Origin: Pythium myriotylum | Taxonomy: Eukaryota > Oomycota > Peronosporomycetes > Pythiales > Pythiaceae | Length of the DNA stretch: 64,000 nt | Assembly: GCA_023091665.1 (NCBI GenBank) | Contig: JALJCQ010000024.1 | Location: forward strand, 1,116,001 to 1,180,000 | Reading direction: 5' to 3' | In this document: in pieces, positions 1 through 10,430 of the stretch | Position numbering within the stretch: position 1 is the first letter of the stretch | Layout: each line of letters opens with the position of its first letter | Notes under the pieces: model-generated | What the model was told of the DNA's origin: nothing | Databases searched by the model: none | What the model saw: only the letters and a program-made list of their open reading frames with translations | Made by a program: the position numbers and the translations under genes

Positions 1-1299
1 AGGATTTCTTCTATTGCTCCTCGATTATCTTGAGGACAACCGAAATCGAGGTGGGAACTGTGCGTCGAGATCGTCTCCGGCTTGAGTTGTACCGTGGGGA
101 CCTGGCGTTTATACTACACGTATACGTAATTTCGTGTGTAGCTTCTGCTCTTCATGGCGCTTGGGGATCAAGACAGCGGTCTCTGAGGAACCCACGAACG
201 TTGATGATAGATGGCGCTACGATAGATGGGTCTGCGACGCCTCAGCCTCATAATCTACTCAGAACACCTCAACGTGCCGATCACATCCGTCGATCGTTCG
301 AGCTCTTTTTAGCAGACTTTATCCATGGCAGAACCATCCGCTGGCCACGCTAGTTTGATTGATCTCATGTGACATCTTGGATACTGGTACGAGAGGCCCT
401 TTGTGGCTTCTGGCGGTCGTTGGTTGTGGATAGAGTTGGCCAAAGTCCCAACGAGGTCAAAAATCTTACGAATTTTTTTCTGTGGCAGCTGTGGGGTTTC
501 TGGCACTCATAGAGGTCGTGCAGGCCAGCTGGGATCTGCGTCCCTCAGTTATCTTCTAGTTGGTCGGAGACGTCCATAGGAACTTTGAACATGATGAAGG
601 GAAGAACTCTGCTGGACTCGTGATTAGTCTACGGTCATGTGAAGTTCAGTGAAGGGTGACGATATAAGCAATCACCGATGTTCCGGAGACCAAAACTTCT
701 ACGTGACCAACGATTCAACCAGATCATGATATCCAGTGGGTCGGACAGGAAGAATCTCTGTATGCTCGTGAATTCATGAAGCCAGATCCTCATCGAGATC
801 CTCCATCGGGATAGTCGAAACAATAATTGGATTTTTTAATATATTAATTATTTCTCTACTACAAGAGCTGCCTGCCGATTCCGATCTGTTGCTACATCAC
901 CATGCGGTGAAAAAAAAAAAATGAGATTGGTTAGTATTAAGTGACGTCTCTAGACTAGTTAGGCGGAAGCTAGGGCGCAGAGAACCCATTTGATTCGAGA
1001 CTCACAACTTGAAATGCGGGGATAATGATGATGAAAGTTGGAGTCTATTGCGTTACGTCTGTGCGAACGGCTATAGCTAGGAATACGCATTGGGGCGCTT
1101 AGACATAATGCGGGAAGCGTCGAAAGCAAAGCGATTACGTAGATGAGTATGCTGAGCTCAGCTTTAGTGAAAATCCTTGTAGCGGATAAGCATGATATGA
1201 GGCGCAGGATCAATCCCGACGATTCGATTTACAACCGTTAGACGACATGAATCAGGCACTATTACCCGAGAACAGCACACCACAAAAAATTGCTAGCGC
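1..1299. other. No recognisable gene; 3' flank of first LPMO gene
   Basis: Only short open frames (under 110 codons) without recognisable domains. An AT-rich stretch lies near 830-870 and a short A-run near 909-920. I see no RNA gene or named repeat here. Confidence 0.5.
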
Positions 1300-1467
1300 T
1301 TAGTAGTCTGGGGTGGTCACTGTGCCGACGGTGCCATTTGCTGACATGAGGTCGTAGTCCAGCGAACGCGCGCGGCCACCACTGCGGTTCTGACCGTTGT
1401 TGTTGTTGCTATTGTTGTTGCGGTTGCCGTTGTTGTTGTTACGGTTGCTGTTGTTGTTTCGGTTCTG

Positions 1468-1506
<39 letters not shown>

Positions 1507-1624
1507 ATTGTTGCCATTGTTGCCATTGTTGCCATTGTTGCCATTGTTGCCATTGTTGCCATTGTTTCCATTGTTGCCATTGTTGCCGTTGTTGCCGTTG
1601 TTGCCATTGTTGCCGTTGTTGCCA

Positions 1625-1656
<32 letters not shown>

Positions 1657-2406
1657 TCCATTGTTTCCATTGTTTCCATTGTTGCCATTGTTGCCGTTAT
1701 TGCCGTTATTGCCATTGCCACTGTTGCCGCTGCCGTTGTTCTTGCTGCTGCCATTGTTGCTGCCTCCATTTCCGCCAGTTGATGTGCTGCTGCTGCTGCC
1801 GCCACTACCACCACCCTGAAGCGGGACACAGCCAATGTACACCTGGAACAGCGCGAAGTGCGTCGCCAACCAGTAGAACGTGAATCGCTTCTTGCCCACG
1901 CACTTCGACTTCTCGTAAGCGATCGGCTTCTGGAAACGAGTGCGACAGTCCTCCGTGAATGGGATCACGATCTCGTCGTCGCACCAAGCCTCGCACGGTC
2001 CTGGGTGGAGGCCACCAGTGATCTGCAAGTTGTAGTTGCCGAACTCGACGTGGTCCGGCAGAGGCTGGGGCGTGATGTCTGGCTTCGAATAGCCACACGC
2101 AGCCGTACCTCCAGCCTTGGCATCCTTGGCAGGCTCCTGGTTCTGGAGAATGAAGTCCTTGAGCGACGACGGGTTGAGTTTCTTGTAATTGGCCGTGAAG
2201 CCCTTTGAGTTCTTCTCGGCGTCACCCGTGATGTAGGCCGAAAATGGCGGCGCCTTCTCGCCTGGCACGACATAGGCGTAAAAGTTCTTTTCAGGAATCG
2301 TGAATTCGGCCTTCGGAAGCAGAAGGAACGCGTGCGCATCCGCTAGTTCGGGGAGAACGGCAATAGCAGCGAGTGCCGATGCGAAGATTGAGGCGGCGAT
2401 CTTCAT
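1300..2406 (-). CDS. AA17-type LPMO, Asn/Gly-repeat tail (LPMO gene 1)
   Basis: Secreted copper monooxygenase of the oomycete AA17 type, a family reported to cleave pectic homogalacturonan oxidatively in the plant cell wall. The start at 2406 gives a 24-residue signal peptide ending L-A-D-A; the mature protein then begins with His, as the copper histidine brace requires. A second brace His is likely in the G-L-H-P-G-P-C motif (mature residue about 110). The T-H-F-x-x-F-Q-V-Y motif supplies second-shell His/Gln and the axial Tyr. Six Cys could form three disulfides. This copy has T-H-F-A-L where paralogues have T-H-F-A-P. The tail (residues about 200-340) is a long run of Gly-Asn-Asn triplets, followed by the C-terminal peptide starting R-A-R-S-L-D-Y-D. 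368 aa, no intron. An Inr-like promoter lies 30 nt upstream. The family is firm; substrate is inferred from the family. Confidence 0.9.
1470..1720 (-). repeat. GNN-coding triplet minisatellite in LPMO gene 1 tail
   Basis: On the plus strand this is an array of 9-bp units (ccattgttg / ccgttgttg and variants) that reads Gly-Asn-Asn on the coding strand. Because units are multiples of three with no stops, every overlapping frame stays open, which explains the Leu/Pro-, Thr/Met- and Cys-rich shadow ORFs here. Copy number is likely polymorphic. Confidence 0.85.
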
Positions 2407-2436
2407 GATGTGCTCGGGAGGTTGAGAAGAAGACAG

Positions 2437-2453
2437 CAAATTCGAGACTGAGC
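2437..2453 (-). promoter_or_regulatory. Oomycete Inr-like core promoter of LPMO gene 1
   Basis: The minus strand reads GCTCAGTCTCGAATTTG, close to the oomycete initiator-plus-flanking consensus (GCTCATTYYNCAWTTTT). It ends about 30 nt before the ATG at 2406, which fits the short leaders of oomycete genes and supports that start. Confidence 0.6.
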
Positions 2454-4313
2454 CGACGGAGACAGTTGGGGGACCATGTCGTAGTCATCTAGGGTGAAGA
2501 CCTCGTCAGCAGTAAAGGTTAGTGGAGACTTTCCAAAGTAAAAGCAGTGTGACTGACTGTTTCTGGTGCTACGACCCACCCTGATACATTAAACCAGTAT
2601 TCCGGAATTCGTCTACATTGCTGTCGGTTTTTATGTATTCATTTAAAGAGTCAGTTCGAAATCATGTATTTATTTAAGGAATGAATTCGAAAGTATCCGG
2701 AGGAGGCCTGCCAACATGGAAGGCAGCCGTTCTGAGAACTGTCCGCCGTCTCGTGGCGCGATGAGGATGAGGGGCACGTGGGTCAGTATTCCTTGCAGAC
2801 AGACAACCCAGTGGATTGTCTTCGTTTCGATATTATCCATTTCACGCGCCGCTTACTTCACGAAGTCGTACGACGAAAAACTTCACAGATGCCGCGTTCA
2901 CGGATACTTGGGGCAAATCGCCTTGTTGTCGGCCATCGACTCATCCAAACCTATTTCCATCTACGAGTTGACCTTGAGTTGAGTCGACGTTTTTACGATG
3001 CGCACATTCTGAACGAACAAGCTTGAAAGAGCGAGTCTCTCGATTGCATTCTCGTGTCCGACAATCCACCTAAGCCGACTTCCGAAGTCGAGTCACTGCA
3101 CATCCACTGAGCCAATTCGTATACTCAGTATCAAACCATTTGCAATACTCAGATCCTTTCTCATGCACAATGCGGTGGCTTAATAGTGTAGATGAGACTT
3201 AGTGCCGAATTGGGTCGCCATTGTTGCCCTGTCCTCGTCCGCGTCGAGAGGTCCAGAGGCTCAGAGAACGTTATCTTGAGAGCGCTCATCAGTCATGTGT
3301 CAACCGAGACGACCAGCATTGAAGCAGAATACTGCGACCCCATTACGGGGCTTGGAGCAACCACGTCAGTTCAACTCCCCTCGCTTGGTTTTATGGTGGT
3401 AGCCCCTTGATACGCTAGCTCTGTCATTGCAGGGCACAGCGCATAAAAGCTCTTCCGACACCGTATAGGAAACTCTGGAATAGCCGTGCTATGTGGTGGG
3501 ATGGAAAACTTGATCGGTGACACGTTTATTCATGGCCAAATTGACAACGGCATCAACCATCCTACGCGTTCGAAACTGGTCCATCGTTGAATTACGGTGG
3601 GGTCTACAAGAAATTATGCGCTTTTATGTACCAACGACCTACTACATGTACCAGTACCATGGCGGTTGTCCACTGACTACCACGTTGAGGTTGGCCTATA
3701 GCTTTTATTTGGAATCAGCGTGCTGATCGTAGAAACTTCACTTCGAAACGGAACGAAGGAGTCGCCAATGAGAACGCCATGAACAACTCCTTGACACTGA
3801 CAGACGCTTTTCCGTGGCGTACGGGGTCGGCCTGTAGATAACCGGTTTGCGTCTTCATCGGATGACGCAAATGAAGTCTATTGAGTTCAACTAGTGAATC
3901 CTATTAACTTGGGGGGGGGGGGTTCGATCAAGTGACCTACTGAAGCTCAACCTGGGGGGGCCTGAGAGGTCCACCACGGAGGTAGGTCGTTGAGGAGCTT
4001 GTGTGGCAGGTCATCGTGACCTACACTAGAGGTAACGTGGTTGACGTGTAGGCTGGTGTGCGTCTGCAAAGCGCGATATCTTCACTGGCATCTCCTGAAC
4101 CTCAGATCGGCGGCAGCATCTAACGAAATTGCTTTCAGCGGGGCGCTAAGGAATACCGAACTGTGACAAAAACCGCACTTCCAGACGAGTAAAACTAAAT
4201 CGACCTGATGTAGGACTGTTTAAAACCATGTCAGTTTATACTCTCCATACATCGAACACACAACACTACGCTCAAGCATCCGTTCTCAGAGTGCAGAGAA
4301 CCCAATCCAAAGC
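2454..4313. other. Intergenic, no recognisable gene
   Basis: Short ORFs of at most 88 codons with no domain I recognise. A run of 12 G lies at 3911-3922. Nothing else can be supported. Confidence 0.45.
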
Positions 4314-5351
4314 CTAGTACTCTGGCGCAGACACGGTACCAATTGTGCCGTTTGGAGAGAGCAGATCATAGTCCAAAGATCGAGAGCGGCCGAAGTTCCC
4401 AGCGTTACGGTTCTGCCCGTTGTTGTTGTTGCCCTGGCCATTGTTACCCTGACCATTGTTCCACTGGCCATTGTTGCCTTGGCCACCATTGCGGTTGTTG
4501 TTGTTGTTGTTGTTGCCACCGTTGTTGTTACCACCGTTGTTGTTGTTGTTGTTGTTGTTGTTGTTGCCACCGTTGTTGTTACCACCGTTGTTGTTGTTGT
4601 TGCCACCGTTGTTGTTACCACCGTTGTTGTTGTTGTTGTTGCCGCCATTGTTGCCATTGCTGCTGCTACCAGCGGGGTTGTTCCCGCCTGAGCCGCCATT
4701 TCGGTTACCCGACTGAGCGTTGCCTCCGGACGAAGCGCCGCCACCACTACCTCCGCCCTGGAGTGGAGCACAGCCAATGTACACCTGGAACGGAGCAAAG
4801 TGCGTCGCCAACCAGTAGAACGTCAAACGCTTCTTGCCCTGGCACTTGGCCTTATCGTATTGAATCGGCTTGTTCAAGATCGTGCGACAATCCATCGTGA
4901 ACGGAACAACGATGTCGTCATCACACCAGGCCTCACACGGACCAGGGTGGATACCCTCGCGGTTGCTCAGCTGGTAGTTACCGAACTCGATGTGGTCGGG
5001 CAGTGGGAGTGCCGGTTGGTCCATCTTCGAGTAACCGCACTCGGCTGTACCGCCGGCTGGAACACCGCTGGTCGCCGGGATCTGGTTGGCCATGATGAAA
5101 GACTTGAGTGACGCCGGGTTGAGCTTCTTGTAGTTGGTCTCGAAGCCTTTGGAGTTGCTCTCGGCGTTACCGGTCGTGTAGGACGAGAACGGTGGCACTT
5201 TCTCACCCGGCACGACGTACGCGTACATGTTCTTTTCGTTCGTTGTGAGCTGGATCTTCGGTAGCATGAGAAAAGCGTGGGCATCGGCCTCCTGAGGAGC
5301 GTAGACCGCTGCAGCAACAGCCGTCGCAGCGATGATAGCAGAGATTTTCAT
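4314..5351 (-). CDS. AA17-type LPMO, Asn/Gly-rich tail (LPMO gene 2)
   Basis: Secreted AA17-type copper monooxygenase. The start at 5351 (M-K-I-S-A) gives a 24-residue signal peptide ending E-A-D-A and a mature N-terminal His; an upstream in-frame Met at 5567 would bury the signal peptide and is rejected. It differs from genes 1, 3-5, 7 and 8 in the mature start (H-A-F-L-M-L-P-K-I-Q) and in the S-N-R-E-G-I-H-P-G-P-C segment, so together with gene 6 it forms a separate subfamily. Conserved features are the second His (mature residue about 111), six Cys and the T-H-F-A-P-F-Q-V-Y-I-G-C motif. The tail is Asn/Gly-rich with G-Q-G-N-N repeats and ends with R-S-R-S-L-D-Y-D and an N-G-T sequon, nearly the same ending as gene 1 despite a different catalytic subfamily. 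345 aa. Confidence 0.9.
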   Translation of the reverse strand: MKISAIIAATAVAAAVYAPQEADAHAFLMLPKIQLTTNEKNMYAYVVPGEKVPPFSSYTTGNAESNSKGFETNYKKLNPASLKSFIMANQIPATSGVPAGGTAECGYSKMDQPALPLPDHIEFGNYQLSNREGIHPGPCEAWCDDDIVVPFTMDCRTILNKPIQYDKAKCQGKKRLTFYWLATHFAPFQVYIGCAPLQGGGSGGGASSGGNAQSGNRNGGSGGNNPAGSSSNGNNGGNNNNNNGGNNNGGNNNNNGGNNNGGNNNNNNNNNNGGNNNGGNNNNNNNRNGGQGNNGQWNNGQGNNGQGNNNNGQNRNAGNFGRSRSLDYDLLSPNGTIGTVSAPEY

Positions 5352-5381
5352 CGTGGCCTTGTTCGAAGGAGAGAGAAGTCG

Positions 5382-5398
5382 AAAATTCACAAGTGAGC
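5382..5398 (-). promoter_or_regulatory. Oomycete Inr-like core promoter of LPMO gene 2
   Basis: The minus strand reads GCTCACTTGTGAATTTT, matching the oomycete Inr plus T-rich flanking block at most positions. It ends about 30 nt before the ATG at 5351 and argues against the in-frame Met at 5567 as start. Confidence 0.6.
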
Positions 5399-7102
5399 AA
5401 TTGATCGAGGATCGCTCGTTAGGCGAACAGCTTTGGGAGACAGCAGGCGTCTGTCTTTCAACTCGATTTCTCGGACGCTTCTTTACGTGTCTTCCGAGTA
5501 ATCGATCACAGGCCAATCGTGGTAGGTTCGTTGAAGGACTTGATGAGTCCGCGCTTCTCCCGGTCACATAATCCCCAGTCAGTTGGCTCGACTGTCCGTT
5601 TTTGGTCGAGCAGGTGTCTAGGTCGTGAGACCCAACTCCCCAGGAGCTCCACGTTGCGGATCTTCGTAAAAAGGCAAATAGAGTAGTGTGAAAGAAGACA
5701 CTTGTATGACAGGAAGAGTCGTAAATTAAACTACTAACTTTGTGTATTTTTTTTCTAGTCAGTCGTCAATGTGCTATCACTGAGACTTGAGTCTTCCATC
5801 GCATCATGATACAGAATGAGAACCTCAAACGCCGACGTTCGGACTCCGTCATGAGCCAAACTCTGAGATGCTCGTCGAATTCTAAACGTGGGGTATTTCA
5901 AAATTCTTCAAAATCACTACCAGCTCGAGGATTCGGTGCGGTCGTAAAAGCGCGGGTATCACTGCGACCCGTTTATGTCGACACGTGACCTTTACACTTC
6001 TGGGAGTCAGAAAGAAGTGAGACAGAGAGCCAGACGGAGACATCTGTCTTCTGAACACAGCCAGGCCACGAACTGAAGTAGGATATATGTTTTTAGTGAG
6101 ACGGTCGAGTGGGGGGAATTGAACTGATCGAATGCGGCAGTGGAACTGGCTGCTTCCCACTGGAATGCTAGAAGGCATCGAGTGGCTTGTGCTGTTTTCT
6201 TTAACGATGTCAGCAACGTTCAACAAGATTTGGTGGTCAGGTCCATTCTTTCCAGATCCACACCCATGGTTTGGGGGCGAGATCTCTTCAAGGTTGGCTC
6301 TCATAATCATCAAGATCGGACTTGGTCAGACTCTGGAGAACATTCTCTCTTCACAGCTTTTATCCCATCAAGATGATTGCGGTAGGTATGTGGTGAGACT
6401 ATACTGATGCCTCGTTCTGGCGATCTGCCGTGGGCAACGTTTGTTGGTGGGTGAAAAGAAGACGCGCCATACGTTACAACTACCTTCTACAGAATTGCGA
6501 GGTCGCATTTGAACAGAAGGCACAGAGTTATCCTGAGTGAGACATCATTGCCAGTTGCACCTAAGAATCACGAAGACTCAACGCTCACGCACGGTGCATG
6601 TGGCGGTGAGCAGCGATTGCTGTAGCAGCACTTCAGTTCAGGTCTCTGTCGTCGACCAAGAAGAGGATATGCGGAGACTGTGGAATGTCTGAAATTATGA
6701 TGCACTTGATGCATAGAATCATCCATACGCATCGAGTTCGTAATGGTGGACGAGCATCATCGAGCGTGGCCACGCAACAATAGAGTCTTCCCTTTCGACC
6801 TGGATGCGTCTCTTGTCACAGCACGGCACTGTATGGATAACTTCGATAACCAGTCTATCTTGTTCAGTACACCGATCAACGTGTACTAGTTCAAGTGGTC
6901 TGTCTCCTTGATGAGCGTGTGTCTCCCCGGCTCACGCGACATCCTGAGAGTCTGGTCGCTTTTGAGGATGGTTCTTCAGCTCCCGGCTGCAATACATACG
7001 CTTCTCCATAGAAGCCCGAGTGGCCATTGAGCACCGAGTGCCAACTGTTGGTGTCTCCCGTCCCTTTACTGCTGTCTTCCACACAGACCTCAGCAAATAT
7101 TT
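5399..7102. other. Divergent intergenic region between LPMO genes 2 and 3
   Basis: The two LPMO genes are transcribed away from each other across this 1.7-kb stretch. Open frames of up to 143 codons occur, but none resembles a known domain or has a convincing signal peptide. Confidence 0.45.
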
Positions 7103-7119
7103 GCTCATTCGCGAATTCT
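7103..7119 (+). promoter_or_regulatory. Oomycete Inr-like core promoter of LPMO gene 3
   Basis: GCTCATTCGCGAATTCT matches the GCTCATT core exactly and the flanking T-rich part loosely. It lies about 39 nt before the ATG at 7158. Confidence 0.6.
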
Positions 7120-7157
7120 CCGCCGACCAGACCGACGACTACCGCGCAGACCCAGCC

Positions 7158-8018
7158 ATGAAGACTGCCGCAGCCTTGCTCGCTACAACGCTCGCGATCT
7201 CCTACCTGCCGCAGCATGTTGATGCGCACGCTTTCCTCTTGCTCCCTAAGGCCGAGTTCGTGCTCCCGGAGAAGAACTTCTACGCCTACACCGTGCCTGG
7301 CGAGAAAGTCCCGCCATTCTCTTCTTACACTACGGGCGATGCCGAGCGAAACTCACAGGGATTCACAGCCAACTACAAGAAGCTCAACCCACCCTCACTC
7401 AAGGAATTCATTCTCAAGAACGAGGAACCTGTCAAGGACATGAAGCCTGGCGGAACGGCCGAGTGTGGATACTCTAAGGCGGATGAGCCAGCGCAGCCGC
7501 TCCCCGACCACATCGAGTTCGGCAACTACAACCTCCAGAACCCCTCGGGTCTGCACCCTGGACCGTGTGAGGCGTGGTGCGATGACGAGATCGTGATTCC
7601 GTTCACTGAAGACTGCCGTAAACTCTTCCAGAAGCCGATCCCGTACGCGAAGGACAAGTGCGTGGGCAAGAAGCGATTCACATTCTACTGGCTGGCGACG
7701 CACTTCGCGCCGTTCCAGGTGTACATCGGCTGCGCTCCGCTCCAGGGCGGCGGCAGCAGTGGTGGAAACAGTGGCAACGGTGGCAATGGCAACTCGCAAT
7801 CGGGAAACCGTGGCACCAACAATGGCGGCGGAAACAGTGAGGGACAGGGCAACAACAAGAACAACGGCAACAACTCTGGGGGTAACAACAACAAGAACAA
7901 TGGTAACAACGGCAACCACAACAACAACAACAACGGTAACCGCAGCGGCAATGCACGTGCGCGCTCGTACGATTTTGAGGATATCGCCCACAACCACACT
8001 GACTCTCACATGTGGTAA
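7158..8018 (+). CDS. AA17-type LPMO (LPMO gene 3)
   Basis: Secreted AA17-type monooxygenase on the plus strand. The start at 7158 (M-K-T-A-A) follows an Inr by about 39 nt and gives a 23-residue signal peptide ending H-V-D-A before the mature His; an upstream in-frame Met at 7020 lies before the Inr and is rejected. The catalytic domain is the common type (A-E-F-V-L-P-E-K-N-F-Y-A-Y), with the second His in G-L-H-P-G-P-C and the T-H-F-A-P-F-Q-V-Y motif. The Asn/Gly/Ser-rich tail ends in A-R-A-R-S-Y-D-F-E-D and an N-H-T sequon, a variant of the terminal peptide in genes 1, 2 and 6. 286 aa. Gene 4 is transcribed towards it (convergent). Confidence 0.9.
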   Translation: MKTAAALLATTLAISYLPQHVDAHAFLLLPKAEFVLPEKNFYAYTVPGEKVPPFSSYTTGDAERNSQGFTANYKKLNPPSLKEFILKNEEPVKDMKPGGTAECGYSKADEPAQPLPDHIEFGNYNLQNPSGLHPGPCEAWCDDEIVIPFTEDCRKLFQKPIPYAKDKCVGKKRFTFYWLATHFAPFQVYIGCAPLQGGGSSGGNSGNGGNGNSQSGNRGTNNGGGNSEGQGNNKNNGNNSGGNNNKNNGNNGNHNNNNNGNRSGNARARSYDFEDIAHNHTDSHMW

Positions 8019-8659
8019 GCTCCTCTGTCCCAGCCGCCTTTTTCAATCGTGATGTGGGGGTTGGCTGTGAATTTTGTACTCGATTCTTGTTTTGAACGTT
8101 AACAAAGACACTAATCAAACTTCTTCTCGTCACCGAGAATATAAAATTGTGCGTGATTGCTATTTGTTAATGTGAACGCTTGAGCTCAAGTGAGTCGACT
8201 ATTTGATTGAACTCAACGAGGAACACGAGATACTGTATCAACAGAAACGGAATATGAGTCTGAAGCATCTTACGGGAACTTCAAGTCTGATCCCTAACAG
8301 TGGGACCACTCTAGGTGTTCTCCTCTACTAGGATTCACATAAGATCAACTCCACTTACATCATCAAGATGTTCTCCTCGACTGGAAGATGGTGTCTGATC
8401 AATCTGTTGCTTGAGAATGAGTTTCTGGATTTTGTGGGTGCGATGCTGACTTCACGGCTGAAAGCAACGAAAGATTCAGGATTCAATAGTTGAACTCAAC
8501 AGACTCCACCTGCATTATCATCATCAAGAAGCAACGAAACACCCTATCACACCAACGTAAGCGACTATCTTGCGTTGTCAGATGTAAGCAAACGGCGTGT
8601 TATTGTTTCACACATATCGACCATGTAAATGACGGCACTACAGCCTTTGCTCACGCGTT
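8019..8659. other. Convergent intergenic region between LPMO genes 3 and 4
   Basis: Holds the 3' ends of two convergent LPMO transcripts. No further gene is recognised. Confidence 0.5.
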
Positions 8660-9448
8660 CTAGTTGCGCTTGACACCACACTTGCTCGAAGCCGCCTCGC
8701 CTGCGGCGGTGGGGGCAGGCGTCGCGGAAGGAGTCGGAGCTGGAACAGTAGCAGGAGCTTTCGTGGGGACCGGAGCAGGCTTCGGAGCCGCAGGTGACGG
8801 CTTCACGGGAGTCGGTGTCGTCGAGTTCTTGGATCCACCTCCAGTGGCGCCCTGCAGAGGAGAGCAGCCAATGTACACCTGGAACGGCGCAAAATGCGTC
8901 GCCAACCAGTAGAACGTGAACCGAGACTTGCCCACACACTTCTCCTTGTCGTACGGGATCGGCTTCTGGAAACGAGTGCGGCAATCCTCCGTGAACGGAA
9001 TCACGATCTCGTCGTCACACCACGCCTCGCACGGTCCGGGGTGCAGACCGCCAGAGATCTGGAGGTTGTAGTTACCAAACTCAATGTGATCAGGCAGAGG
9101 CTGTGGCGCCGCGTCGGCCTTAGAGTAACCGCACTCAGCGGTTCCTCCAGGCTTCATGTCCTTGATCGGCTCCTCGTTCTTCAGGATGAAGTCCTTGAGC
9201 GATGGAGGGTTAAGCTTCTTGTAGTTGGCAGTAAACCCCTTGGAGTTCTTCTCGGCATCACCCGTGATGTAAGCGGAGAACGGAGGCGCCTTCTCGCCAG
9301 GCACAACATACGCGTAGAAGTTTTTCTCCGGGAGCACGAACTCGGCCTTGGGGAGAAGAAGGAAAGCATGGGCGTCGATCTGCTCCGGGAGGAGCGAGAC
9401 GACAGTGGCGCTGGCAGCACAGATCGCGGCAATCTTGGTGAGACCCAT
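8660..9448 (-). CDS. AA17-type LPMO, Pro/Ala/Thr tail (LPMO gene 4)
   Basis: Secreted AA17-type monooxygenase. The start at 9448 (M-G-L-T-K) gives a 26-residue signal peptide ending E-Q-I-D-A before the mature His; the frame is open further upstream but without a better start. Mature residues by count: His1, His110 (G-L-H-P-G-P-C), His159, Gln164 and Tyr166, with six Cys in the domain. The short tail is Pro/Ala/Thr-rich (mucin-like, likely O-glycosylated) and ends S-S-K-C-G-V-K-R-N, adding an unpaired seventh Cys in a basic end. The first roughly 88 codons differ from gene 5 at only two bases, while the rest differs much more. 262 aa. Confidence 0.9.
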   Translation of the reverse strand: MGLTKIAAICAASATVVSLLPEQIDAHAFLLLPKAEFVLPEKNFYAYVVPGEKAPPFSAYITGDAEKNSKGFTANYKKLNPPSLKDFILKNEEPIKDMKPGGTAECGYSKADAAPQPLPDHIEFGNYNLQISGGLHPGPCEAWCDDEIVIPFTEDCRTRFQKPIPYDKEKCVGKSRFTFYWLATHFAPFQVYIGCSPLQGATGGGSKNSTTPTPVKPSPAAPKPAPVPTKAPATVPAPTPSATPAPTAAGEAASSKCGVKRN

Positions 9449-10430
9449 GGTGTTGTAGTAGAAGACGCTTGATGTCGGTGAGGCAAATTGCAGACTGGTA
9501 TCCGCCCAGCTCAATGGTCCCAAGTACTGTACCATAGATGACTGAAGGGAGCTGCTCACGAGCGCCATCTGCGATTGCCGCTGTCTCCATGCGGAAGAGA
9601 GGACATCTCGGAAGCCGTCTGTTGGAATGCGTGAGAACTGTCAGGCATTCGGTGCAAATCTCACATGATTGACAAAATGTGTTGTAGGACGGACGGCTGA
9701 ACGATGCAAGTTTTGCCGAGGGCATCTTTCTTTAGCGAGTTGTAGTCACGTACCGACAATTTTGGACTCGACCGGTGAGAGGATTGTGGATAGAAGACAA
9801 GATCGATCTGGTCTTCCGTGGAGGCATATGACCAACTAGTCCGCCCATCCACGATGCGTAAAGCCAATCAGAGTCGTTGTAAACCTACGGTGGTGGCATG
9901 AGATGCCTCAATGACACTCATGATTGGCGATAATTATGCGTCGAACGGAGACCGTCTGCATGCGAACCGATGGTCGACGCAGAAAGATCCAGTTGGAGGT
10001 CTCACATCTGACGGGACCCGGCTTCCTAGTGGCGGACGGAAGTTGAAGGCTCCTCCATCGAGGAAGACAAATGGCAGTCGATACGGTCCTCGTTTTCTTT
10101 GTCCTAATGGTCCGCGTTGGTCTCCGTTGGAAATACAAGGTGACGACGCTACGAAGGTCCTTCACACGCAACAGTCTACGCCACTGAAAGCATGTTTTGG
10201 GATGATGACTGACTGCACTTGAGATTACTCAACTTCAGCACTTTGTCTTGGATGCTGTGAATGTGGCTCGCATCCTCTCAGACGGCGCGAGAGAGGATTC
10301 CTCCGTATGAGAATCACCCATTGAAATGCTACATTCTAGCGAATAATTGACATTGAAAGATGTCGGGATACATTACGCAAATACGATACTCAAGCTCGCT
10401 ACCACAAGGCTAACGGATATCAACGGACGC
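9449..10430. other. Intergenic between LPMO genes 4 and 5
   Basis: A degenerate Inr-like sequence (minus strand TCTGCAATTTGCC, near 9481-9495) precedes gene 4. Short ORFs with no recognisable product make up the rest. Confidence 0.4.

Noticed and set aside
1397..1819. Leu/Pro-rich plus-strand ORF and Thr/Met-rich minus-strand ORF over LPMO gene 1 tail
   Set aside because: Shadow frames of the Gly-Asn-Asn triplet array; composition follows from the repeat and no start context or domain is seen.
4343..4900. Cys-rich and Leu-rich plus-strand ORFs over LPMO gene 2 tail
   Set aside because: Shadows of the Asn-coding repeats (AAC/GGT) on the other strand.
5352..5567. Upstream Met extending LPMO gene 2 by 72 residues
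   Set aside because: Would place 72 polar residues before the signal peptide and starts upstream of the Inr-like promoter.
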